A stretch of 39,879 bases of DNA, from contig JAGFJO010000033.1 of the NCBI GenBank assembly GCA_024102635.1, positions 1 to 39,879 of the forward strand, read 5' to 3'. This stretch comes from Deltaproteobacteria bacterium (GTDB taxonomy: Bacteria; Bdellovibrionota_C; UBA2361; JAGFJO01). Shown here piece by piece: positions 16,958 through 25,191 of the stretch. The notes below the pieces were generated by a model. That model searched no databases, had not been told where the DNA came from, and saw nothing but the letters and a program-made list of their open reading frames with translations. How positions within the stretch are numbered: the stretch's first letter is position 1; each line of letters begins with the position of its first letter. The translations under genes were made by a program, and so were the position numbers.

Positions 16958-17362
16958 GACCAATTCCCTTTTGTCTCACTTCCTGAGATCTTCTCTTTCC
17001 CGGAGTACCGGCAGCTAACAAAATGCGCCGCACTACAGGCGCAAAAACTGCGTGTAGGCAGCACAAAGCCATTTGAGAAAACGAAAAAATTTGAATTAAA
17101 CCTACTAGAACAACTGGAAGAACAGCTTTTCTCTGGACTGCTTCCGTGGCAAGCAGCCGGAACAGAACAAGCTTTCTATCGCTTGAACCGCCGTCACGAT
17201 AACATAGCGGTTGATCTGACTCAAGGGAAAATCAAGGAATCCAAAAGGTTGATCGAGATCATCGAAGGCTGTGCCGGAATAGATGGTGGCTCTGAAAAAC
17301 AATCCTATTGGCGGGTATTTGGAGGAGGTTCTTGTTTAAGAACGGTTAGATGGGTAACTTAG
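16946..17362 (+). CDS. Doubtful ORF in the gap between the repeat protein and lnt
   Basis: The frame is open for 138 codons in a 420-bp gap. The stretch NLLEQLEEQLFSGLLPWQAAG through KRLIEIIEGCAGI looks like two amphipathic helices, which is more protein-like than random. Against it: no recognisable family, no ribosome-binding site, and the only ATG (16946) lies inside the divergent gene. The real start, if any, would be an alternative codon further in. The gap must also hold the promoter of the giant repeat protein. Confidence 0.25.
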   Translation: MLNHDQFPFVSLPEIFSFPEYRQLTKCAALQAQKLRVGSTKPFEKTKKFELNLLEQLEEQLFSGLLPWQAAGTEQAFYRLNRRHDNIAVDLTQGKIKESKRLIEIIEGCAGIDGGSEKQSYWRVFGGGSCLRTVRWVT

Positions 17363-17383
17363 AGCGATCTTAGCGGGCCTTAA

Positions 17384-18910
17384 ATGTTGCTACTTCCATC
17401 TACTCTAGCGCTGCTTTCTTCTGCGCTTATATTTTTCACCTTTCCAGATGGGCCACTCCCGCACTTAGCATGGATAGCGTTTTGCCCTTTTGCCTTAGCG
17501 ATCTCAAATTCCCGCTCGGTTAAGAGCACCTTAGTTTGGAGCATCCCATATTCTATAACTATCTGGTATTTATGCACTTGGTGGTTTGTTACCGGCCTAC
17601 AGCAGATAGGTTCCATAGAATTTGTCCCGGCCGCGCTACTCTCCACTGTTCCAGCAATAGTAGGTGCCGTTCCCTACTTGGCATTTGCCCTGATTGCACA
17701 ACACCTACGGCTATTCGACCCTCCACTAGCGAGACCGGCCTGTGCATCTGCACTACTAACGCTGATGGTGCATCTCTGGCCGACTCCGTTTCCGGGACAT
17801 CTCGCCCATTCACTGTATCGGGAGACCGGCCTACTGCAGCTCGCTAGTTTGGGGGGCGAATCTCTTCTGCTTCTTCTAATCAATGCAACCTCGTTTGTGG
17901 TGTCAGCAGCTGTCTCTATACGCGGTAAACGGCGGATTGCATACGGGCTCGCTGCGATAGCCATCCCGGCTGGAAGCTACCTTTACGGCATGGCGGCTCA
18001 CAGATCATTCGAGGCTGCGGAGAGGTCCTTTGACAAAGTTACAATCGGGATGGTGCAGCCGAATATCGCCATACCCGGGCTTCAACAGGAGGGTAAAACA
18101 AACGCCGATTACCTTAAGGTTCCCGGTGCACTGAGCCGCAAGATAGTTGCCGAGCATCCAGATATTGACCTTGTTGTCTGGCCCGAGATTCCACTCGCTT
18201 TCTCGGTTGTTAACCAGCCCCGGGACTTCGAGTTAATGGATATGCTTTCAAAGGATCTTCCAGTTCCCCTATTGATTAGTGATTTTTTTTACACTTACAC
18301 GGATCAAGCGGGAGACGCCCCGGCCTTCTTCAATGCAATGCATCTTCTCCACGGGAGCGGAGAGCCGAAAGCGACCTATGTAAAAAATAAACTGATCCCT
18401 TTTGGTGAATTCGTTCCGCTCGAGAATCACTTCCCAATACTAGGAGAGCTTTTTCCGGAGGTGCGCCGCTACACCGCAGGCACTGAACCTAGTACGATAA
18501 CGATCGGCACGCTCAAAATCGCACCGGCAATCTGCTTAGAGGCCATTTATAGCAGTCACATAGCGGATCTTGTGAGTAAGGGTGCAAATATCATAATTAA
18601 CCCGGGGAATGACGCCTACTTCGGGCAAACGCCGGGACCCCGCGTGCACCTTGCCCTAAGCACCTTTCGCGCTTATGAGTATCGAATACCGCTGGTGCGA
18701 GTGACAAACTCCGGGCTATCAGAAGCCATTACTGCCTCGGGCCGATCGCTTATAAACGGCGATAAACTGCTGTCGGCGGCGATCCATGTGGTCACACTTC
18801 CGCTTCCGCCAAGAGGAGCGAGTTTCAATCCGAACAGAGTCACCGAAATCCTTTGTATGGTGGTTCTCCTACTATCTGCTTTCTCCTATCTTGCCAATAA
18901 GGCGAGGTAG
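17384..18910 (+). CDS. lnt: Apolipoprotein N-acyltransferase
   Basis: The last enzyme of bacterial lipoprotein maturation; it moves an acyl chain from phospholipid to the amino group of the lipid-modified Cys, in the inner membrane with its active site in the periplasm. About seven N-terminal membrane spans (to about residue 200) precede a nitrilase-fold domain. The catalytic triad is visible: Glu268 in VVWPEIPLAF, Lys336 in KNKLIPFGEF, Cys384 in PAICLEAIYSS. NPGNDAYFG and FRAYEYRIPLVRVTNSG are the usual late motifs. A C-terminal span anchors the end. Length (508 aa) is normal. Lipoproteins encoded here (the amidase at 22790 and the acidic protein at 24329) are candidate clients. Confidence 0.96.
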   Translation: MLLLPSTLALLSSALIFFTFPDGPLPHLAWIAFCPFALAISNSRSVKSTLVWSIPYSITIWYLCTWWFVTGLQQIGSIEFVPAALLSTVPAIVGAVPYLAFALIAQHLRLFDPPLARPACASALLTLMVHLWPTPFPGHLAHSLYRETGLLQLASLGGESLLLLLINATSFVVSAAVSIRGKRRIAYGLAAIAIPAGSYLYGMAAHRSFEAAERSFDKVTIGMVQPNIAIPGLQQEGKTNADYLKVPGALSRKIVAEHPDIDLVVWPEIPLAFSVVNQPRDFELMDMLSKDLPVPLLISDFFYTYTDQAGDAPAFFNAMHLLHGSGEPKATYVKNKLIPFGEFVPLENHFPILGELFPEVRRYTAGTEPSTITIGTLKIAPAICLEAIYSSHIADLVSKGANIIINPGNDAYFGQTPGPRVHLALSTFRAYEYRIPLVRVTNSGLSEAITASGRSLINGDKLLSAAIHVVTLPLPPRGASFNPNRVTEILCMVVLLLSAFSYLANKAR

Positions 18911-19051
18911 CGTACTCGACGCCGGCTTGCCTTGTCCCATGCGGCGAGGCGCCACCTGCCCAGAGCGGAGTCACAAGGGGCTACGCTCTAATCAATTCGG
19001 CCCATAACATGATATAAAGAGTCTAAGTGGAGCCCATGCCACCAACCGCTG

Positions 19052-19082
19052 AAAAAAACTGGTAAGATTGATTTTACCAGTT
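19052..19082 (-). terminator. Rho-independent terminator-like hairpin facing left, with no matching gene
   Basis: AACTGGTAA (19057-19065) pairs perfectly with TTACCAGTT (19074-19082). On the minus strand the stem is followed by a run of T from the plus-strand GAAAAAAA. It would stop leftward transcripts, yet all annotated genes from 17384 to 21199 are on the plus strand. The rest of 18911-19192 shows nothing else clear. Confidence 0.5.
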
Positions 19083-19163
19083 AACCGTGGGGGTTAGGCC
19101 AGTACTTTTTTTAGTTTGGAGGTTGCGCTCCATTCCTTTTGCTTGGAAACTATGTCAGTTAAT

Positions 19164-19173
19164 TAGGCCTAAT
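19164..19173 (+). promoter_or_regulatory. TAGGCCTAAT motif, copy 1
   Basis: A 10-mer ending 19 nt before the start of the 241-aa exported protein. The same 10-mer ends 16 nt before the collagen-like gene. Part of it, TTAGGCCTAA, is palindromic. It may be a shared operator or leader element. Confidence 0.35.
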
Positions 19174-19192
19174 GGTTTTTTGGAGACTAGCC

Positions 19193-19915
19193 ATGAGAAA
19201 GTTCGGTTTTATTATCTTGTCACTGTTGGTAGTAACTCCAGTGCAAACCTCGGCAGTGCCGCTGGATACCGATTACAAAAAGGTGAAAAAAGTAACGAGC
19301 CTCAAGCTTAAAAACTGTAATTTGTTTGATGGTGTTACGAACATCAGTATCGGTAGCGACGGACAGACGGTCGCACTCCCCAATAAGCTGAAGAGGCAAA
19401 CCTACAGGCTGGACCGAAAGTACCGGTTTTTTGCCTGCGGCACCAACGAACTTAGTCAGGTTGCGCTCTACGCTAAGAAAACCAAGACAAGTACTCCATC
19501 TTCATTTGTGCTTACCAACGACAATTTCCCCGAGGCTACCGGTCCCTCTTGTCAAAGCTGGCCTGGAAGCCACATTTATAAAACAGTGGGCTCTCATCAT
19601 TTTACCGATATACGTCGCAACACGATCGGTTTAATTCTTAAAATTGGCGCAAGCGGTCCTTTTCCCTCTTGTGTTGAAGCACTGGATTCAAACGGCAACG
19701 TAGTTGCAAAACTCGGCCTTTATGCGCGCGGAGCAGGTTGGGCTGCGAGGTACTATGCGGGTATCGGATGCGGTTCGAGCACTCCGCTGAATGGCTCCGG
19801 GGTCGCAAATAAAGCTAAAAAGAATACCGGCAACAGCAATATCTATATGGACTTCGGTAGCAAATGCTACGGCCCAATCGAAGCTAACAGGTGTATCGGC
19901 AGTTCGCAGTGTTAG
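19193..19915 (+). CDS. Exported cysteine-rich protein of unknown function
   Basis: I use ATG 19193, preceded by TGGAGA, rather than the upstream in-frame start, because it puts a classic signal peptide (MRKFGFIILSLLVV to about TSA, residue 21) at the N terminus. The mature part, about 220 residues, is rich in Gly, Ser, Asn and Lys and has eight Cys, an even number consistent with disulfides in an oxidising compartment. Beta-strand-like alternation is frequent. I recognise no family. It is followed by a strong hairpin and then by the collagen-like gene, with which it shares the upstream TAGGCCTAAT motif, so the two may be expressed together as separate transcripts. Confidence 0.8.
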   Translation: MRKFGFIILSLLVVTPVQTSAVPLDTDYKKVKKVTSLKLKNCNLFDGVTNISIGSDGQTVALPNKLKRQTYRLDRKYRFFACGTNELSQVALYAKKTKTSTPSSFVLTNDNFPEATGPSCQSWPGSHIYKTVGSHHFTDIRRNTIGLILKIGASGPFPSCVEALDSNGNVVAKLGLYARGAGWAARYYAGIGCGSSTPLNGSGVANKAKKNTGNSNIYMDFGSKCYGPIEANRCIGSSQC

Positions 19916-19958
19916 TGTTCATAGTCAGTTCCTATTAAACCATCACGAATCATTTGAA

Positions 19959-19985
19959 AGGCAGAGGCTGTTTGAGCCTCTGCCT
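19959..19985 (+). terminator. Hairpin terminator after the Cys-rich exported protein
   Basis: AGGCAGAGGCT and AGCCTCTGCCT form an 11-bp perfect stem with loop GTTTG, 44 nt after the stop. Only scattered T residues follow, so it is a probable but not classic terminator. The rest of 19916-20236 holds short repeats (GCTAACAT twice near 20118; CATCAT/ATGATG) and the next promoter region, but no gene. Confidence 0.65.
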
Positions 19986-20210
19986 CATTGTAATAGTCAT
20001 ATATTTATCGCCTCTCTGACAAAAGTAGAGATGGGGCGCAAGTTACTCGACCATCTTGAACGGCCGCCTCGTTCACCTTCGTTGGCGAAGCGCCTCAACC
20101 TAACCGCCTGACCCCCGCTAACATGCTAACATCATGAGGTTATGATGCTATGTAATTAAATCACATATTGCATTATCCCCTTCATAACGTTGTTGTGTAA
20201 CACAGGCTGG

Positions 20211-20220
20211 TAGGCCTAAT
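20211..20220 (+). promoter_or_regulatory. TAGGCCTAAT motif, copy 2
   Basis: Second copy of the 10-mer, 16 nt before the collagen-like start and just upstream of its AGGGGAT ribosome-binding site. Confidence 0.35.
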
Positions 20221-20236
20221 TCATAGGGGATGCAAT

Positions 20237-21199
20237 ATGGGTTTAGAGTGGAGTTTTGGAGAATTTACAGTAGGAAGGTTAATAACCGCATCGGCACTTG
20301 CGTTGGCAACGGCTACCGGCATAGCGCCTGCCGCGCAAGCCGACACCGCCACAACCGCAAAGAAAGCGTTAAAGATCGCAAAGGTGGCGCGAACAAAATC
20401 GACCGCAGCGGAGAAAACAAACGACAAACAGACAGCGAGGATCGACGATCTTTATAATGGTCTTGCCACTCTCGGAACCAACCTCGGCTTAAATATAAAC
20501 ATCACTCCGAATGGAACGATCACCGTTACTCCGGGAGAGCCAGGGACGCAGGGGCTAAAGGGAGACAAAGGGGACCCTGGACCGCAGGGACCGGCAGGCC
20601 CGCAAGGTGAGCCCGGAGCGCAAGGCTTGGCGGGTGAAAAAGGAGAGAAAGGAGACCCAGGACCACAAGGGATACAAGGGCCGCAAGGACCAAAGGGCAG
20701 TACCGGTGCCCCCGGAGCTCAGGGGCCCGTTGGTCCTCAGGGCCCTAAAGGGGAGAGAGGGGCAGCTGGGGCAATGGGACCGGCCGGACCTCAAGGACCT
20801 AAGGGGGACACAGGAGCTACAGGACCTACTGGACCGCAAGGACCGAAGGGAGCTACCGGCGCTACAGGACCTGCGGGTCCGCAGGGACCGACAGGTCCGC
20901 AAGGACCCACCGGCGCTCAGGGCCCCGTTGGACCCCAAGGGCCTGCCGGTCCTGATATCAGCGCAGTTGTATGGACAGGGGAAGCGTTCATTCCTTGGGG
21001 CAAGGGCGACATGTACCAGGTCAATACCGACGCCTATGTCAACGCGAGATACTGTGCCCTCGGGTACACTGAGATTACAGGTCCGGGCGATTGCCTGTGT
21101 CATGTCTTTAAGGGCAGCGGAAGCAAGTGGTATCCGGCTGCACGCAGATGGGGACAGGAATATTGTTCAGCTCGCTGCACCTTGATCTGTATCCAATAG
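20237..21199 (+). CDS. Exported bacterial collagen-like protein with Cys-rich C-terminal domain
   Basis: The 320-residue protein has a signal-type segment (about 15-36, ending AQA), an N-terminal region with many Ala, Lys and Thr that is likely helical (about 37-75), a short beta region ([14 protein letters not shown]), then 47 uninterrupted Gly-X-Y triplets (residues 100-240) rich in GPQ, GPK, GAT and GDP, as in triple-helical bacterial collagens. The C-terminal 80 residues contain six Cys and may form a disulfide-bonded head. The helical region before the triplets could be the trimerisation domain. No anchor motif is visible. Probably a surface or extracellular fibre. Start ATG 20237 follows AGGGGAT. 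Confidence 0.88.
   Translation: MGLEWSFGEFTVGRLITASALALATATGIAPAAQADTATTAKKALKIAKVARTKSTAAEKTNDKQTARIDDLYNGLATLGTNLGLNINITPNGTITVTPGEPGTQGLKGDKGDPGPQGPAGPQGEPGAQGLAGEKGEKGDPGPQGIQGPQGPKGSTGAPGAQGPVGPQGPKGERGAAGAMGPAGPQGPKGDTGATGPTGPQGPKGATGATGPAGPQGPTGPQGPTGAQGPVGPQGPAGPDISAVVWTGEAFIPWGKGDMYQVNTDAYVNARYCALGYTEITGPGDCLCHVFKGSGSKWYPAARRWGQEYCSARCTLICIQ
20534..20956 (+). repeat. Gly-X-Y (collagen) triplet array
   Basis: 47 consecutive 9-bp Gly-X-Y codon triplets with no interruption. Similar blocks GPTGPQGP and GATGPA recur, indicating growth by short duplications. The G-rich coding strand makes several long open frames on the opposite strand and in other registers; these are artefacts. Confidence 0.95.
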
Positions 21200-21212
21200 A
21201 TACGACTTCCCC

Positions 21213-21235
21213 GGGAGCCCCGCGCGAGGGCTCCC
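21213..21235. terminator. Hairpin between convergent collagen-like and GT-C genes
   Basis: GGGAGCCC (21213-21220) pairs with GGGCTCCC (21228-21235) around a 7-nt loop in the 45-nt gap between convergent genes. No T-run; it may serve both directions. Confidence 0.6.
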
Positions 21236-21244
21236 AACGGGGAT

Positions 21245-22759
21245 TTATCGATCCGGACAGTTCAACTCAACTACGCCGTCATAGGGTGTTTTGTAAATAG
21301 TCTTGGCGCTGGAGCGCAATTTATCTGCCAAGCGATTACAGCGGTGATTAATATAAACCAGATGCGCTCCAAAGCTAGAACAGATTTCGCGCGCGGGATC
21401 TTTACTCTCACCTCTCACCACTTTTTTCCATACAGCGAACAGCTCAGCATCGAACTGATAGAAGAAATTAGGATCGCTTAAGAAGAGATAGTGATTCTTT
21501 TGATTCTTAAAGAGCAACCTCGAAGTCTCCTTGGGATCGCATTCGAACACCAGCTCTCCCTCAGCCAGGTGTGTGGACATCCAGCTCCCGGCCGCAAGCG
21601 CAGGCTGCGGCGGAAGGTGAAGCAGGTAGCCGTGCAGCTGCTTGAGATGGATCCCCAGAGACGCGGCTCCTAAGGGAATCAGGAAGCCTGCCAATAACTT
21701 CAGTTTACTATGAGGCAGGGCCGCATATTTAATTACCGAGGCTGACCACCACAGCCCAAAAGGCACCCAGTATTCCAGGAAGCGATGCCAAACCAGGGAC
21801 GCCGTTAAAAACCCGCCGCAAGTTATACCCAAAAAGCAGCTCTCTTCTGTCCTACTCTCACGACGCCGAAGCCAGGCAATGACACTTACAATTTGCAGTA
21901 GAATTACGAACCAGAAGCTTTGCAGGAACTCGGTTGGAGCAATCGAAAGCAGTTCTGTGACGGTCGGAATTATGTGAACCCCGGAAACGGCCGCTTTAAG
22001 AACCGTAATATTCTGAACATATAGTGTTTGAATGCAGTTCTCTCGCTGAGGATGTAAGATAAATGCGGCGGCGAATCCTACCAGAACAGCGACGGGCGCT
22101 TTAAGATTTAATCTCTTCGAAATTAGAGATTCGGAAAGAGCGGCCGCCCCCGCCACTGCAAAAAGAATCGGAAAGGCGCTGTAACTTAAAAAGAAAACCG
22201 ACGACGTCACACAAAGTAGGAAATAACGGCGCCGTAGTATCAGCACGACGCATGCAATTAAGCATGTTAACGACCACAGATAGGTTCTAAGGGTGACGAG
22301 TCTTACGGCAAATGGAATGCCGCTGGCATAAAGCGCAATAACATACAGAACTGCCCACCGGATTCGGCAGGCGAGAAGCGCGGCGTAAAGGCATGTGCCT
22401 GCCAGGGCCGAAAAGAACGCGGTCGCAAGCTTAGCGCCGCTCATTAGGTCACCGATGGTGAAGGGAATCAATAGAAAATGGAATAGAAAATCTTTGTCGC
22501 AGAAAGCGTCCCTCCATATTGAGAATTGAGTCCAGGGAAAGCTCTGCATCACCCCGTTTTCAGCAGCTAGCGAGGCAAGCTTGATATGAAGGTAAGGATC
22601 GCTTTCGAGCAAGAAGAAGGGCGTCAGTGCCTGAAGATAGAGGTGGCCTGTAAAAAGCGCCGAGAAGATCGCTGCCGCCTTTAGTACTCGAGGATAAGGC
22701 AATTTTTTCACGATTTTGATTATAGGCTCCAAGCTGAGCGTCTGTATATTACTGTTCAA
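21245..22759 (-). CDS. Multi-pass GT-C-type glycosyltransferase-like membrane protein
   Basis: A 504-residue protein with about eleven membrane spans. The first periplasmic loop has ESDPYLHIKLA (about residues 51-61), which resembles the acidic loop motif of GT-C enzymes such as STT3 oligosaccharyltransferase, where an Asp followed by a Tyr-His pair binds the lipid-linked donor. The C-terminal soluble region (about 385-504) contains four Cys and a Rossmann-like segment. This suggests transfer of a sugar or oligosaccharide from a polyprenyl donor outside the inner membrane, but no acceptor can be named. No WWDYG motif is visible, so it is not a canonical STT3. It diverges from the amidase gene with only 30 nt between starts, so promoters must overlap the coding ends. 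Confidence 0.65.
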   Translation of the reverse strand: MNSNIQTLSLEPIIKIVKKLPYPRVLKAAAIFSALFTGHLYLQALTPFFLLESDPYLHIKLASLAAENGVMQSFPWTQFSIWRDAFCDKDFLFHFLLIPFTIGDLMSGAKLATAFFSALAGTCLYAALLACRIRWAVLYVIALYASGIPFAVRLVTLRTYLWSLTCLIACVVLILRRRYFLLCVTSSVFFLSYSAFPILFAVAGAAALSESLISKRLNLKAPVAVLVGFAAAFILHPQRENCIQTLYVQNITVLKAAVSGVHIIPTVTELLSIAPTEFLQSFWFVILLQIVSVIAWLRRRESRTEESCFLGITCGGFLTASLVWHRFLEYWVPFGLWWSASVIKYAALPHSKLKLLAGFLIPLGAASLGIHLKQLHGYLLHLPPQPALAAGSWMSTHLAEGELVFECDPKETSRLLFKNQKNHYLFLSDPNFFYQFDAELFAVWKKVVRGESKDPAREICSSFGAHLVYINHRCNRLADKLRSSAKTIYKTPYDGVVELNCPDR

Positions 22760-22789
22760 GCGGCCGCTTTTCAGCTATGACGGGAAAAG

Positions 22790-24010
22790 ATGAAGCTTAA
22801 ACTCAAACTCCCCCCCGCCCTCCTTGCACCGACTATACCGGGGTCATTCATTATGTTAGCGGGCGTCATTATCTTAACGGCTGCCGGCTGCCGGCAGTCC
22901 GACCACGGCGACTTTAGCATCGTGGCTGAAGAGAGCTATCTGTACGCGGACCCCTCTTTAAAAACTAGAGTATTCAAAACGGATTCCCGTTCGGTAGTTA
23001 AAGTGTGCGGCAAGTCCGGAGGTGCTACAAAGTTATGTCCCATCTCTCCGGGACGCAGCCTGTACATTAACAGTGCCCTGACAACCGGCATGCCGCCTTT
23101 GTCATCGCCGTGGAGCCTTGCGCATCTGGTGAGCCGCGACGCTACGCTCGATCTTCATTTCCGGCGCCCCGCTAACGTATCAGATCCCTCGCTGCACCCG
23201 GTTATTTGGTTGGATGCGCCACCCGATGGGAGCGGCGTGCTCATAAGGATCTCACCTGCAGTTGATGCAAGGGAGAAAACTTTCTACGCGACCCCTGAGA
23301 TGATTACCAAAATCAGAGTTTGGCAGTACGGCGAGCATGAGACTCTTGTACACTGGAGCCCTTCCCCATTCTATGGCATTGAGAGCCGATGGCTAGCTCC
23401 TGACCTTTTACGCTTAACTGTTAAGAGTGCCGTCCGGTCGCCTGCGATTGTCGTGCTCGATCCGGGACATGGCAACGGCCAGCCGGGAGCCGCCGTACCG
23501 GGAACGGCGATGACGGAAGCGGAGCTAACGCTTCGAGCGGCGCTCATTATGAAAAGTGAGCTGGAAAAATCGCCAATCAAGGTGTTGCTTACGCGAAGCC
23601 GAGATACCGCGCGGGCTACCTCTCCTCTCACCTTAGCCCAAAGGGTAGAATTGGCGGAGAAGAATGGAGCCGACCTCTTTATCTCGCTTCATCTTGATAA
23701 TTGGCCGACCAGCGCTTTCCCCGGGTTGCCCCCTAAAGGGGTCAGCATTTATTTTGAAAGATGGTTCTCTGCCCCCTGGGCGGCAAAGATAGCCGCCTCG
23801 CTTCCAGCAGGGAACAGCCGGGAAAGATGGATCGTTAAACGCGATCTTGCTGTTCTTCTTTCGTATCAAGTTCCATCCCTACTAATTGAGCTTGCCAATC
23901 TCGCTTTTGAGGAAGATCGGAGGCTGGCACTGGACCCCTCCTTGTTTGAGCAACATGTTAGGCAAGTAGCGGTAGCGATTGGAAGTGCTGTGCAAGAGCC
24001 TCCCCAATAA
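22790..24010 (+). CDS. Lipoprotein N-acetylmuramoyl-L-alanine amidase (Amidase_3)
   Basis: Cleaves the bond between MurNAc and L-Ala in peptidoglycan. The N terminus has a lipoprotein signal with lipobox LTAAGC (Cys34), so the enzyme is likely tethered to a membrane, unlike soluble AmiA/B/C. Residues about 35-210 form an unassigned N-terminal region, possibly an AMIN-like beta domain. The catalytic domain starts at VVLDPGHG, with zinc-ligand His227, a Glu in the MTEAELTLR helix, His in ISLHLDNW, and the catalytic Glu in SLLIELANLAF. Full catalytic set present. Starts at ATG 22790. Confidence 0.92.
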   Translation: MKLKLKLPPALLAPTIPGSFIMLAGVIILTAAGCRQSDHGDFSIVAEESYLYADPSLKTRVFKTDSRSVVKVCGKSGGATKLCPISPGRSLYINSALTTGMPPLSSPWSLAHLVSRDATLDLHFRRPANVSDPSLHPVIWLDAPPDGSGVLIRISPAVDAREKTFYATPEMITKIRVWQYGEHETLVHWSPSPFYGIESRWLAPDLLRLTVKSAVRSPAIVVLDPGHGNGQPGAAVPGTAMTEAELTLRAALIMKSELEKSPIKVLLTRSRDTARATSPLTLAQRVELAEKNGADLFISLHLDNWPTSAFPGLPPKGVSIYFERWFSAPWAAKIAASLPAGNSRERWIVKRDLAVLLSYQVPSLLIELANLAFEEDRRLALDPSLFEQHVRQVAVAIGSAVQEPPQ

Positions 24011-24328
24011 TGGCCGGAAAGATGCACAAACTACTCGGTCCCGTCATTTGAGTCAGATCCAATTACTGTGGTACCTTGGCATGGTGGTTTTCAACGGCAA
24101 TTAGGCGCCTTTACACATTGCTCTTTTCATAGTACCTCAGCGACCTTTTCCGGCCGTGCGGGTTATCAGCGTGGTAGACGATTTCCGTTGCAGGCATTGC
24201 CGGTTTGGGCTTAGCCCATGCCCTTATGCTTGCCGGCGCAGAGAAGGTTTTTGATGGTTTCTCGATTCCAAGCATGGCTGCTTGGGCCCATTAAGACCTC
24301 TCTCTTTGGCAAGAGAAAGGGTGAGAAA
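24011..24328. other. 318-bp gene-free leader region of the acidic lipoprotein
   Basis: An open frame continues upstream of the lipoprotein start to 24218 but lacks signal character, so I treat this stretch as non-coding. It carries GGGCTTAGCCC-type short inversions near 24208-24218 and an AAAGGGTGAG ribosome-binding site at its end. I compared it by eye with common riboswitch cores and recognised none. Confidence 0.3.
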
Positions 24329-25006
24329 ATGCTCACATCATGGATGCGAGCGGGAAGAGTGGCTCTGCTGGGAATGTTCGTTGCCGGGTGTCATCCGGTA
24401 ATCATTCCAGGAGCTGAACCGGACGAAGTCACCGTGATTGCCGACGGTGACGTGGCTGTTTTCCACGGCGACAACAACAACGTGGACCTGGGAGACGGCG
24501 ACGTGAACTCTGATGATCACGGCACGCCGCGACGGGACGACGGCCCGCCTAACGGCGGTCCACCTCCCCACTGGGAAGACAACGGCCAGAACGGCGGTGG
24601 CGATCCGAACGGAGAGCCTGTTCCTGACCCCTGCCCGAAACTGGAGACTCTCCAGGTCGAGCCGTGGTTCGGAGGATTTTATCCTCAAGCGGGAGCCTTC
24701 CGTACGGTCAATATCGCACTAGTGCAGGCAGTAGACACCTCCGATGACCCGGAACTCGTGCAGGCGCTTTCAAGCTGCTACGATTTTAAGGGTATCGCGT
24801 GGACAGTCTACGACCTGGACGGCAACACCTTCAGCCATGAAGAGTTCTCGGCGGATGATTATCTGGCAGCAGGCCAGCCGCTTAGCACGAAGACTCTTCA
24901 TCAGCTCAAGGTCCCCGACTCCTCCTTCGACCTGCTGGTCCACACTCTGTGGAGCGGGCCGAACGGAGATGACCTGATGACGCGGAGGTTCTGGGTGGAC
25001 CGCTAA
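24329..25006 (+). CDS. Acidic low-complexity lipoprotein of unknown function
   Basis: I place the start at ATG 24329, after AAAGGGTGAG, so that the 225-residue product begins with a lipoprotein signal, MLTSWMRAGRVALLGMFVAGC, the Cys being the lipidated residue (about 21). Next comes a region very rich in Asp, Asn, Gly and Pro (about 30-95), including GDGDVN- and PNGGPPP-type runs, probably a flexible, cation-binding spacer. The C-terminal 120 residues (EPWFGGFYPQAG to the end) look like a beta-sandwich. No family recognised. An upstream in-frame start at 24218 would bury the lipobox and is less likely. Confidence 0.75.
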   Translation: MLTSWMRAGRVALLGMFVAGCHPVIIPGAEPDEVTVIADGDVAVFHGDNNNVDLGDGDVNSDDHGTPRRDDGPPNGGPPPHWEDNGQNGGGDPNGEPVPDPCPKLETLQVEPWFGGFYPQAGAFRTVNIALVQAVDTSDDPELVQALSSCYDFKGIAWTVYDLDGNTFSHEEFSADDYLAAGQPLSTKTLHQLKVPDSSFDLLVHTLWSGPNGDDLMTRRFWVDR

Positions 25007-25057
25007 CAGCGGCTCAATCCCCCGGAACTAACCCCGTTAAGGTCACACCGCATCATT

Positions 25058-25130
25058 GCGCTTGCCAGGGCCGACACGCAGCCGGTAGTAATTAAGGTTG
25101 CATTTCATACCCCTGCGCCCTGGCAAGCGC
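25058..25130. repeat. Large 14-bp inverted repeat between lipoprotein and hypothetical gene
   Basis: GCGCTTGCCAGGGC (25058-25071) is the exact reverse complement of GCCCTGGCAAGCGC (25117-25130), with a 45-nt spacer. It lies about 50 nt after the lipoprotein stop and 60 nt before the next start, so it could be a processed 3' stem, an attenuator, or a small-RNA or mobile-element remnant. Confidence 0.6.
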
Positions 25131-25191
25131 CCATATTGGTGCGATTATTTGATTAATCTCTCTGATATTATTTTAGGAATTTCATCTCGTC

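Noticed and set aside
20555..21185. Long frames within the collagen triplet region on either strand
   Set aside because: G-rich triplet repeats rarely give stop codons in other frames; these are artefacts.
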